In this document: one piece after another, positions 1 through 11,394 of the stretch
How the letters are laid out: the number at the start of each line of letters is the position of its first letter
How positions within the stretch are numbered: the first letter of the stretch is position 1
NCBI GenBank assembly: GCA_900239685.1
Contig: OENT01000647.1
Span: forward strand, 1-64,000
Direction: 5' to 3'
Origin: Rotaria macrura
Lineage: Eukaryota; Rotifera; Eurotatoria; Philodinida; Philodinidae
DNA: 64,000 nucleotides
Notes under the pieces: model-generated
The model's input: the letters and a program-made list of their open reading frames with translations, nothing else
What the model was told of the DNA's origin: nothing
The model's database searches: none
Translations under genes and position numbers: made by a program

Positions 1-989
1 GAAGTCTTGTACCAATATAACCTGCTACTGATGTGACAACAACAAAATGTCCTTTTTGATTTTCCATGAAATACTAAAAAAATCATATATAAATGGAAAC
101 AAAAACCTTTATGGTACACAGTATAACCGTAAACATTGAAAAATGACCGTTTGTAAACGTTGATGTTATTTTCGTTGCAATATCAAAACTTATCATCACC
201 ATAAATCAGTGTCCTCCAATGTACAAAACACTGGATTAACAGAGAAAATTTTTCAGGTATTTTCTTATAATGCCAAGGATCTTTTCGACTAGAAATGCTT
301 AACAACATTCGGAAAAAAAAAGAACTCTTAAAGGATTTCGATTTCTCTCGAACTTACATTAAACAATATCAGTGTATTCCAAAAGTCTACAGTAGCCGTG
401 AAAAATATTCTTTTGAATTTCCTAAATTTATTTTCAGAGAATAACATTCCTCACTGTTGAACAGAATCTCAGTGAGATTAGACACTATTCACATTATTTT
501 TCATGTTAAAAGGATTTACTTGAGTTCGTAACTTGTTCAAAGCTTTAGGTAAAAATTAAAATTCTCCGAAGATATCTCATGACACTCTAATAAGACAGTT
601 CTTTGAAACTGTATATTTCTGCAAACCAATCAATTTACCTGTAGAACTGCTTTGCTCAATGTAATTGTAACCAAAAAATTAATATTCATTAATCGAGAAT
701 CGACGCTATGAAGAGTGTCTCGAATGAGACTTCGTTGTGATATACCAGCATTATTGATTAAAACATCGATGTAACTAAAGCGTTCGATCACGAGATCAAC
801 TTTCGATTTGAAACAGTCGTATTGTAATTCAAGATCAAGTGGTAGAACGAGACATTGATCAATGTCAAGAGAAAGTTCATCGGCAAGTTTTTGTAACTCT
901 TCTTCGTCTTGCTGATAGAACGAGACGTGTTGATGGTGAAAGACGAGCCAGTTGTTTGGCTAGTTCGCGACCAATGCCAGACGAAGCTC
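1..989 (-). pseudogene. Short-chain dehydrogenase/reductase, frameshifted and partial
   Basis: Two minus-strand exons are visible, 989..639 and 73..1 (running off the window), joined by a GT-AG intron of about 565 nt. The first carries the Rossmann glycine motif GASSGIGREL, then LINNAGIS, the classical SDR NNAG motif. The second carries GHFVVVTSVAGYIG, which holds the catalytic-serine region. The order and sequence are those of a DHRS7-type SDR, an NAD(P)-dependent oxidoreductase. Near 899-910 the reading frame breaks: LVLSARR is in one frame and EEELQKLADEL in another, as if 2 nt were lost. No upstream exon supplying the start and the TG of TGASSG was found before 989. I read it as a decaying copy. 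A sequencing error at the break is the main alternative, and the rest of the gene lies outside the window. Confidence 0.72.
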
Positions 990-1836
990 CTGAAATAAGT
1001 AGAGAGAGAGCTTTGTTTTAAAAATAATAAACAACAGAAAACATGTACTGAAAGATAGGAAAATTGTAATTTATGAAAAGAACAATGGCCCATAAAAAGA
1101 GAAACGAAAATAATCGCAACCACCATCTCATCCAAGACGAATTTTTCTTAAGCATCGCCCTCAGTACGGATATCAACCTGAGGAGCAGTCATCTGAGCTT
1201 TACGTGAATGAATTTCCATCTTTTGTACAAAGTGTTAATTAGTAAATGACAGCATTTTCTACATTTTTTAGTTTCCTTGTTCTAATAAGTTGCTTGACAA
1301 AATCCGAATCAAATTTTACGCATCCAACAATATCTTATTCGGCTTACTGATCATCTACGATACGAATCGTTTATTTGTAACATAGATTAACAATACAGTT
1401 CGAATTCAATGTTTAACTTTGGAACTAGCCAAACAATCTTGTTACTTCTATCAAATCCTTGACATCTTTGCTGATTTAACTTATTTGAATTTAAACATCT
1501 GACTTTTCTGTTGGATTTTATAACAATAGATGAAATACTGATGCAAATATAATAAATGCATATTGACTTACCTATAATCCAAACAACCTTATTTTGAAAA
1601 TATTTCTCTATATTGTCATTTAAAGGAAATAACTAATATGTAATCAATAGAATGATGCCAAGACAGAAAAAAATTTGCAAAAGAATAGCCCAGTACATAA
1701 CTCTACAAACAAATACACAATGGCACATCGTTAGTTGTTTTTTATACTTCACAGAGAAACAAAAATTCTTGTTTGTTCTTTTTTACAGAAAAAAAATATT
1801 AATCGTTCACATTACATAAATACAAAACAAATATAT
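990..1836. other. Gene-free stretch upstream of the SDR remnant
   Basis: No supported gene. A 24-codon ATG ORF on the minus strand (1219..1148) ends in MTAPQVDIRTEGDA, but it has no splice partner and I do not call it. The rest is AT-rich sequence. Confidence 0.5.
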
Positions 1837-2598
1837 TTATGAACTAAGTTTATTTATAAATAATTGAATTCGATTGAGATCAGTTTTTAATTGATCGAAC
1901 GAACTTTTAATTGCATTATATTGTTGATTATTGTCTTTCATTTTTTTGTTCGCACGTAGTTGAACAAAATGATTTGCACGTTTATTATTATTTGATAGTA
2001 ATTTTTGTTTAAGAACTTTCTTTTGTTCACGATGATTTAAAATCCAAAGAGAAAAATATTTTAATTCAAGATAATGTTCATGTTGTTGCTTAGAATGCTT
2101 TTGAAGAGCATTTTCAAATGATTTTATTGGATAACAATTGAACGGAATTCTTTACTTGGAAATTCTTCCAAAAATTAATTCGACAAAACATGAATTGTTT
2201 TAACACAATTATGTTTTAAATATCGTCGATATTTTAATATAGCACTTGTTTGCTGTATTGTTAGATCATGTTCGTTCATTAATTGTATACCAGTTAAAAA
2301 TTCTAGTGATTGTTCATTATTTAAAAAGTGATAGTTCATTTTTAATTAATTCAGTAGTAAACGTTCTTCATTAGCCCCAATAGTTTTGTCTATCCATATG
2401 GAGGCATATCATTTTGTCAAGTAGGTTTTTCGTTGTCATTCGTATTGTTCAACTAATGTATTGTTTAACATTCTCTGATGAAATTCAATATCATTATAAT
2501 AATCGTTGTCTACAGAACAGATTTCATCATAAAGAAATTCATCGAACATTTTAACTGTTTCACATGCTATATTATTCCATTGAACAATTAATTCACTA
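1837..2598 (-). pseudogene. Decayed coding sequence of unrecognised family
   Basis: Reading the minus strand from about 2594 to 1837 gives consecutive protein-like blocks interrupted by stops and frame changes. The first is ELIVQWNNIACETVKMFDEF and its continuation, with two in-frame stops after NNTLVEQYE. The second is an ATG block of about 54 codons containing NEQSLEFLTGIQLMNEHDL. The third is a Lys/Gln/Asn-rich helical block with YFSLWILNHREQKKVLKQKL, ending at a stop at 1839..1837. All blocks share one strand and order, and their codon use looks coding, so a single ancestral gene is likely. The helical, basic character suggests a coiled-coil or alpha-helical repeat protein. I do not recognise the family. 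No intact start-to-stop model exists. Confidence 0.5.
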
Positions 2599-5500
2599 AA
2601 ATAGAAATAGAAGATTAATCGGAGTAAACTATCTGATTGCGACTAGTTTTTTCTGTATTCCGATATGTGTCAAACCAAAAGAAGTTGATGAGTGTACACA
2701 ATGTGCCAAGTCTTTACATATGTATAAGAAGTACGGCCACATGGTTACACTGGTTTCTAAGGAGGCCTTATGATTTAATTCAGAAGAAAAAATTTGATTT
2801 CCTAATTAACGAGGCGAAATTTATTCACTATATAAATATCAGACCAATCAAATGGCTTCGGTTCTGAAATCAGAGCAATGTCATCTTGTTAGTATAGTGA
2901 AACTCTTCCTACAAGAGTTTCGGATTGAATTTGGCTTGGTTTTCAGTTTTAAATCAGAAACAGATTATCTTATATGAGGATCGCAGCATTTCCATGAAAC
3001 TGTAAACGGTGACCAGAAGAAATTGAAGGCCTTGACTTTAGGGTGTGGGTGTGGTTGGATGTGTGCTTGCAGATAAGTATAGAAGAAGACACTCACACAT
3101 CAATATTGCTTATTCAATATGATAAAACTCTTTTACAACACTGAAATCAGCAGAATTTTCTGATATGGGACAACTTTAAATGTACCGACAGTGTTTTGAA
3201 GTAAAACAAAATAGTTTACGATTTAAATAATTGATTCATAGTATTATCTACATTAAATGTAATCTTTTATACGATTAGATGTAAACGCTTCTCAACTTGT
3301 TGTTAGATAATTACTCGTGTTGTTATACTGTAAATTTATAAAATAAAATACCGATTATTTTAGAGAAATACATAAATAATGAGAAGCAAATCTTTACTGT
3401 TAAATAAATATAGATGAATGTTGGCTTTATATTTATATGAATAAGGGACTTATTTGATTATTTTCGACAACAAAGATGAGATAAGCAGTTAACAACGATA
3501 TGTTTCGAATATAGAGATGTCAAGAGCTACTTAAAGTAACGATTGGATACGCTAATAAGTGCCTCGCTTATTTTAGTGTATCACTTAGTGAGTGATATCA
3601 TATTAAACTAGAGTGCCATCCAACGCTACGCACTGGTTGGAATGTCGACTGACTGCAGACAGGACGCTCATTTTAAACTAGCCTACTAATTATCTACTTA
3701 ATTGATTTCATTGAGTTGTACTGGTTATTTCAACGATGCTTCGATTCGTCAGTTGAATCCCTTTTGGAAATACAATAGTTATCTTCAAACATATGTTATC
3801 TTAATTGAAGAAGTTAGAGAAGATGAAAATAGCTTTGTATTCAGTTTTATGCAAGAAAAATATAATGATTTTGAACCAGAATCAACTAATTGTATTGCTG
3901 CCGACAACATACGTTCTTGTCAATCATAGATTATCTCTAGTGAGTTAACATTTTGTGAATAAAATGATGAACAATCTAAATCTTTTCTAACTACTTTGCT
4001 ATGAAGACCATTGAGCTAGTAATATATCTGTAACTGTGAAGTATTTATATGATCTAGTTTTATTCAAAATGAGTGAATCTCCTAAAATAGAGTTTTACTT
4101 TGTATATTTATTATTGTTTTCATAGTTAATGTATTCATTAGGTTTTCCACTCTCTAAAACAGTAGGTATACTACCAAACTTTTAAAATTGTTGCAGAAAA
4201 TTCCACAAGAAGAAAACATATTCGGTATGAAAAAGACGGAGTCACTTAAGTTCGAAACGAAACAGTAATAATTTCGCAGCAAACCATATTAGAGTTCGTC
4301 TCGAACCTGGACTTTTCTGTCTTTTTGGTACTGTTTCTTCTTTTTTACTCCTCAGATGTTAAAATAGTTCCATAAGAGAGGTTCCCCCATACATCTACGA
4401 GAAGAACCATTTTACGTTTCGTCGCTTCTGTGAAATTTAAAAAGTTTTGGTAGTTTACCTATTTTTCTTAGAGAGCACGACTCTGTATGACATCGGCTAT
4501 TTCAAAATCTGACACTCTCATAGAGCAAATCATAATGAATTTCAGTTACGTTTAGCTTTGATAATTCATCTGGCAAGTCAGAGGTAATGCATCTGAGTCA
4601 GCAGCTATAAGGAAACTATTAGCTGTTAATTATTGTTTTCCATATATCTTAAGTCTCTCGATTGATGCCGAATTTTAAGAGTCGCATTTCAGAGCTGCAC
4701 TCGTCACATTCTCAGGATTCCGGCAAGCTTTTTTTCATAGAAAATGATATTCAGATACTGAGACCGAGAGTCTGACTTGAATCATGAATCATGCTTCGAG
4801 AAGGAGAGTATTAAAGAAGAAGAAGAAGAGAAAGAAGTTACTATGGCAACTAACCAATGTGAAAACAGCGACTGATAAAATGGCTAAATAGAAGACAATT
4901 TTGATTATAGTTCTGAGTATCAATTTATTTTTCAAATCCTATTTAATTTAATTAGAGAAATTCATAAGTATTTAATAAATTTCTAAGATAAGACGATTAT
5001 TCTCGACAATTATTTTAATAAAACGGTATTTCAAAGTTGATCAGTGAATGACAGTGATAAAGGCAAAATATTGAAAAAATCATAGCTTTAGTAGACGCAG
5101 AAGGGTGTGGAGTTTTTCAGTATTTTGATCATATAGCACTGTCATTTATTTATCAAATTTAGAAAATCTTTTTATCAAAATGATCAACAAATAGTGTAGT
5201 GATCTACAAATTAAGATCGTCGAAAACTTTCCTAAAATCACTTTGTTTTTCCACGGTTGACTATCCATGGAAGTTCTCAATGATAAGCCTGAAATTTTCG
5301 AACTGCCGGTGATGTTTCAGCTCCTGATCATTCTATGAATAAATATTTTGATATATGATTCGAACCCTGGGATGTTTATTAGATACACCAATGGTAGTCT
5401 ATAACAGGTTTCCTACAACATGAGCTATATATGTGCACCATAGATTTCAAATGATATCCCAATGATCTAGATGTTTACATTTTTGAATCCCATATGGACA

Positions 5501-8204
5501 AACAAAGACAGTCATTTTTCTATAGTCCTCAGGTGCTTCAATTGTTTTCTGAATATTAAAAGATTGAAACATACTGTTATGAGCCAGCGAACTCTGTTAA
5601 ATGCTTCATTCCCATAGAGGAAATATGCAACTTGATTCAATGGCGATTTCGTGTATGTACATGAAAGTGTATGTAGATTATCTCAACCTAATAGAATATA
5701 TTACATAGATGAAACGATTGATCATTAAAATAATTTTCTTCTATAGCTAAATTAATGTACTACATGATCACTAGATTCGCGATCATGGATCGTGCGTGAT
5801 TATATATTTTTTTTAATGATCGTGATCGTGACTAAAAATATCAATCACGCAGTACACTAAACCCCTACCAAACAGTGTAGAATATTATCTACTTTACAGT
5901 AACATAACCGCGAAGAAAATTCAGTGGTCACCGGTGTTTTTCTATTCTTGAAAAGACAAGCTTTACTATTTTAGACAATTTATGCTATATATCATCAAAA
6001 ATTGCAATTCTTATACTATTGAGAATCAGGCTGATTTCAGACTGCTGTTGATGATGGTACGGTGCTTGGTTCTATTCCATGTAACAATTACTAATTCATC
6101 GGTGCATTTAATCAAGTTATATGGGGAAGAAGTTTTTCTCCAAAATTTTCGGAATAATTAGATTTCTCGAACTGGTGGCAATTCGGCTAGTTTTAAATAT
6201 TGTTCATGATCAGGGTTTATTGTGAGCTTCTTTACAGTAGAACAATTACCAATAAATAAAAGCATCTGATAAAATTCTACTGAAATGAACAGTTTTTTCC
6301 ACTACTGTATATTTATATACGTCATATTCGTCTCTTGTTGTATTTTATTTTAACTCTTTTTGTTTTTTTGTGTGATTGCGTTTGTATTTTTTAGGTTCCT
6401 GCTTCGCTGTCGCTCATGTGCTGATCTGCTGATGGCTTTCCGTTGCTGGTACGGTCACAAACAGCGAATAATAAAAACGAAGCGACAAAGGGTTTGTCTA
6501 AAGACAGAACATGACACACGGGCGAACGAGAGAAAGCGAAACAAAAAAAAGAGAAAAAAAACTAATAGGGTGATCGGTATCTGTACAAATCTGTGCAGGA
6601 AAAAGAAGCGCTTTCTTTCTTCCGTTCGTTCTTCATCTTGTTGCACCTTTCTGTTTTGCGCTTTCGAATGTTCGTTTGGTTCTGTTTTGCGCTGTTTCTC
6701 TCCTTACCTGTGTTTGTCCTTTGTGGTTGTTTTCTTTTTTCTTTTTTCTTTTTTGTCTATCTTCACTCTTGCGACCGACTTTGTCTCTCGTCTTCTGTAA
6801 TTGGGAAGCGCTGGTGTGTTTCTAGAGTGTCTCATAAATTCCCACGGCCCACAGAAATCACCAAAACAGCCATATATCAATCCGTTGCGGTTACGTTTTA
6901 TTTGACACAGTCGTTACTGTGACGAGTCGAAATGGCAATAATTTTCTGACTAAGCCGGTGTGGTTGAGATACATTTCTGTATCGTTAAGGTGTGCATCGT
7001 TATTGCTACTGTTATCCTCCACTCCTACCTTTCACCATTGCCTCTGTCGATGATCACTCAAACTAGCTTAATAGTATTGGTAAGCGTGCGTTTTCCGTTA
7101 ATCTTGATGAATCTCTACATATATTAGAAAGAGTAAGTAAATTATTTATTTAAACACATGGGATACTGATCTTTACAAACAATTTTTATAGCGCAGAAAG
7201 AGCATTTTCTTGACTTCAACTAAACAATTCGATAGATTGAAGTTTCTAATTTATTCTTTCGAGGAAAGTTTGTTTTAAGAAGAATTTTATAAATTTTGAA
7301 GCGTTTTCAATAAACAACTTGATCTACTAGGCAAAGGAATCATTTGGACATTTGCAGCTCTCCTTTTTTAGTGCCATTATTCCGAATCAAAATATTTTGA
7401 GTCATGCCTTATTCGATAGAAACAATAGCCTTCTTCACACTAGTATAATTTAAAATTGAGAAAACGTTGATATAATCTAGAATTACTTGAAGCCATAAAG
7501 ATTTTCCAGAGAAATAAAAATCGTTCAAATTTGTTAAGATGAAAACTCAACTCAAAATATACAGACTGAATCGAATCTCGTCCTTTAGTTTCAAAAAGAT
7601 TAATCAAACAAAAGAGACATTCATTTCTAATTACAATGAGTCTTTTGCATTGATGTTTTATTAATCTCGAGTTTTGAACCGGAAAACTAGGTGGAAGATA
7701 TTTTTTGAAAGATACAATCTTGTAGTAAATTAAATACTCGTCAAATTGATGTACTTGAGTCGTTAGATTTCATCAATGTGACTCCACCTTTTCTAGTTTT
7801 CTTTTTCTTTCTTTCTCGTGATAGAATAAATATAGATATAGAAAAAAAACTTTGTACATAATGATAATTTAAACAGTTATAGCGGTTAAAGAACATAATA
7901 GCGTCTATTTCTTTTTGAAATAAAATCAATCAAAAACTTGAAATGATTTCTCTACATACGCATTAATTTAAGAAAATTATTAACATGAAATGCTCAAATA
8001 GATGATGACTGAGAAGAGTACATTTTCATATAATACAGACCATTTCTTTTCATTGATATTTTCAAATACGCTTTCTATAGAAATCTGTTAACTCCTTATT
8101 CTTTATAAAGAATTTCTGAAGAGTCTTATTCCTATTAGTGTTTTTAGTGTAACTTTATTATTCATTGGAGTTTTTCGACTAAGTTTTTTTTTCTGATGTG
8201 TAAA
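2599..8204. other. Long gene-free region with small stem-loops
   Basis: No convincing gene. Open frames at 2637-2867 and 6360-6922 have low-complexity, stop-flanked translations with no domain. Small inverted repeats occur: a perfect 9-bp stem with 5-nt loop at 2899-2921, and a run of three stem-loops at 3554-3640. The 6.34-7.13 kb part is less AT-rich than its surroundings and ends with a donor-like GTAAGC at 7080, so it could be an untranslated exon or a regulatory block. Confidence 0.45.
3702..3929 (+). other. Possible orphan coding fragment
   Basis: A 75-codon open frame without an ATG near its start. The translation is balanced and protein-like, including ILIEEVREDENSFVFSFMQE and a Cys-containing tail, then a stop. 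No family is recognised and no neighbouring exon was found. It could be a relic of a lost gene or simply a chance open frame. Confidence 0.2.
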
Positions 8205-8206
8205 TA

Positions 8207-8530
8207 CAGCATGGTCCAAAAGTCACCTGTCAGTCTTTGATTCCGAATAACTTTTGATAGGAACAGAGTAAAGAGCTGCGACTTTCATCCTTTGAAATAA
8301 GCTGCTTCACTGCATGGCGTACTAAATGATTCAACAATGTCAATTGATCACCGAGTTGCTAGGCTTCAGAAAAATACCGACAGGAATACGAAGATGACAC
8401 AGAAGTTTAATTAAATTAATGTAGATTTGCGGGCTCAAGATACGCACCCACATCCTCACCGTCTAATGGTGCATTTATAACTCAAAAATCGCCGACAATA
8501 AAAATGTGGTGTGACTTTTGGAAAGCGCTG
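8207..8530. mobile_element. Short mariner/IS630-type MITE with TA target duplication
   Basis: The 324-bp element begins CAGC and ends GCTG and is flanked on both sides by TA (8205-8206 and 8531-8532). The left end reads CAGCATGGTCCAAAAGTCAC. The reverse complement of the right end reads CAGCGCTTTCCAAAAGTCAC, so the terminal inverted repeats share CAGC, TCCAAAAGTCAC and the spacing between them. A TA duplication with CAG-type ends is the hallmark of IS630-Tc1-mariner elements. There is no room for a transposase, so this is a non-autonomous MITE that would need a related transposase elsewhere in the genome. Confidence 0.85.
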
Positions 8531-9540
8531 TATAAGCATCGAGTTTTTATTTTGACGGACAAAATTGAAAAGTAATTTTAAAAGCTAACACTTTTGACTG
8601 AAATAGTCAAATTTAGCTTATGCCTATTTCTAGAAAAACATTATACAGGATTTCTTTATCTTAAAAAAGTCATCTTATAAAATTTTATTATATCGTCAAA
8701 AAAAGACACTGAATGATCTGATAGTCTAAATTCAAGTAATTGACGCAGAAGCTATTCGGAAATCTTTCTGGACATTGACAGCAGACTAAATTTTTCTATT
8801 TCCGTTAAAAGATGTTAGCTTTTAACACTAATTTTGAAGTGTGTTCATAGAAATAAAGAATTCGATTCATTTACCTCTAAGACAAAAGAAAGGAGTCTAT
8901 AAAGTAAAATCAATAATGAAGTTATACGAAAACTCGTTTGGGAAGGGATACTCTGTATATCAAAATATGTGACACTACTTGTCGTTGTATGACAGTTATA
9001 ATAAATTAGTTACAATCAATTATATTTTATATATACTGTACAATGTAATGCGTACGAGGTACAAAATACAAATTGTACTTACTTCGATGTGGATTACTCA
9101 GCGTCTGTTTCATTTTCATTCACCCTCGTATTTTTATGTTACAAAAACGTGGCGATTTTCTCCTGAAGCATTTTTCGTTCTTCATTTACGAAAAAATCAT
9201 TTTATTTTGGTAGAAAAAGAATACCCTTGATGGAGCAAATTCTTCGGATGAAAGAAAACTAACAGGAATGAAATCTATGATTGGAGCGAACTAGGGGGAA
9301 AAGGTTCAGAATCTTTTATTGCTGATAATCAAACAATTAGTGAAGAGATGATGACTTTAAGAAAGAAAATACAATGTAAAACTTCAAAGAATGTCTCACA
9401 GTGATTAAAAAAACAAACGATCAATTTTGGTTTCATTGTAGATATATAATCATTTTACTCGTTCATTTCAACGTGAACAAAATCAAATATTCCTTTAATT
9501 TATAATTGAATTAACAAATTTCGAAGAATCATAATTAAAA
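8531..9540. other. Intergenic region upstream of the 12-exon gene
   Basis: AT-rich DNA with no supported gene. It precedes the ATG at 9541 and so must contain that gene's promoter and 5' UTR, but I see no diagnostic motif. Confidence 0.5.
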
Positions 9541-11394
9541 ATGCCAAACCGAAATAATATAATGGATTTTACTGCTGATAATGGATATGGTGTAAATTCA
9601 TCATCCGATGGTAAGTGAATGCTAAGTAGGATTTGATGAAAAATCAATGCTGAATTTTGAAGTTCATCAAAGATTATTTTTCTTATTTATACATTTTTAT
9701 AGATTCAGAAAATGAAATAGATTCATCGACAACGAATGTCCAACATTCAACACGTATGCATCAATATATTGTCAAGAAATTTTGAAACGTACATTTTTTT
9801 AATCTGTACAGATCGTTCAGAATCGGTTACAGATGAGAGATCTATTAGTCTGCAAGAAGTGACAAGTATATAGTTCATTCTATGAATTTATTCTTGTTTC
9901 ATCTTATGATATTATAGATCAGCAAATCAATGAACTTATTCAATATCAAGCTGATCATCGTGAAACGATACTATCAATGCTACGTTGGTTGATGTTCATG
10001 TTGTTTTCTTTTTTCGTTTATCAACATTATGATTTATTATTGTTTATACTTATTATTTGTCAATTATTGACTTATAAAAATCGATCTGTCGCGCAATTAA
10101 ATGAATCTCAATCATGCTGTTCGCCTGTACGAATTCTCTGTGAGTTTTCATCGTATCGATTTTTAGAATATTGTTTTCTTTTATTTCAGATCTTTTTCAT
10201 TGGGATCAAGATGCACAGGCAGAAGGTCGAGTTGCTCGTAAGTACTAATTTTAGATTTAGAAAAAAAGTTCATAATTCGATGTTTTCAATTGCATTTGGT
10301 AGATCCGATGGATGAATCGTTCACATTCTCTTCAACTGTTATGAGTAAGTGACTTTAAAACCATTCCTCCTAAACTTTAGTATTATATTTCTAGTGGCAG
10401 ATGATGAACCACAGGGAATTGAAGATACACAACCACGATATGGTCGAGAAGTTCTGATAGGTTTAGACAATTTTCAACGTACAGATTTTATCATAAATAA
10501 TGAAGACACTCATGTCAATGAAGACGCAACGTTATATATTAATGCGAATGATAATATCATCGCTCCATTGGTAAATTATGGTAAATAGCTCTTTTTTTAT
10601 TATTTTCTTGTTGATAGTGTTTTATAAAATTATTTAGGCTTAAATGTTCAACTTCTAAATAGTAATGAGAGTGATGCACCACAGGCTGCATTTGACGACA
10701 CTACATGTAAGTTAAATGATATTATAAGTCGGCAGAAGTTAATTAAGGTATTTGTTTTTTTTTTATTTGAAAGATAATATAAATCCACTTGACTCGATCG
10801 AATCGCAAGACGTTATTGATTTGAGTGATGGTTGTGATGGAGAAGGTAGGTTTAATTAGACTCATTAAGAAAAGGATTATCGTAACTATTTACAATCTTT
10901 TGATGATATGAATTTTATCTGATATATATTTTGTGTTTAGAACAAATTTATAGTTTGGAGAGCACTTTTGATGGTGATGATGAATATGTTTCGGTTGATG
11001 ATAATGAACAAAGAGGTTTGTTATAGAATTTTTGTATTCTTTTGTTTATTGATTTTTAATACAATGCCGTGAATAGACGAAACATTACAAATTAATGAAA
11101 ATCTCAATAATCCTATCTCAAATAATGATCAGTTAGATCAAACAAATCCTGTTGGTGAACAACAAACTATAACAGATGCAGGTAAGGCATCTTGCTACTG
11201 ATTCAATCGAATATGTTTTCATTTGTCACACAGCTCCATCAGCTAATGAAGTAATGGAAATTGAAGAAAATGCTTATCCTGCAACTCAAGATGCTCGACA
11301 AACAATGGAAGGTGCTATCAATATAATTGATATACTTATGCCAAAACAGCCAAGTCATGATCAGCTAAATTTCATGCAAAATGGGGAGATGTAG
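9541..11394 (+). CDS. Acidic membrane-anchored protein, 12 exons, all introns phase 1
   Basis: Exons: 9541-9610, 9703-9753, 9812-9865, 9918-10139, 10190-10237, 10303-10344, 10395-10580, 10638-10706, 10774-10845, 10941-11015, 11077-11181, 11234-11394. The CDS is 1155 nt, 384 residues, and every junction is GT-AG. All 11 introns interrupt codons after base 1, so every internal exon (42-222 nt) is a multiple of three. Residues about 60-125, almost all in exon 4, hold the only hydrophobic part, a probable transmembrane hairpin (ILSMLRWLMFMLFSFFVYQH, then LLLFILIICQLLTY). This resembles, weakly, the start of the membrane region of RNFT-type E3 ligases, but no RING or further membrane segment follows. 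The rest is Asp/Glu/Asn/Gln-rich and probably disordered. Function is unknown. The gene structure is well supported, but the RNFT link is only a guess. Confidence 0.8.

Noticed and set aside
1148..1219. 24-codon ATG ORF ending MTAPQVDIRTEGDA
   Set aside because: Protein-like, but too short, with no splice partner, promoter or family to support it.
5340..5375. tRNA-like T-loop on the minus strand (GGTTCGAATC)
   Set aside because: The flanking bases do not pair as a T stem and no anticodon or acceptor arm can be built around it.
6360..6922. Overlapping open frames of 146 and 109 codons
   Set aside because: Translations are Phe/Cys/Arg-rich low complexity from CT/GA tracts. No domain and several overlapping frames are equally open.
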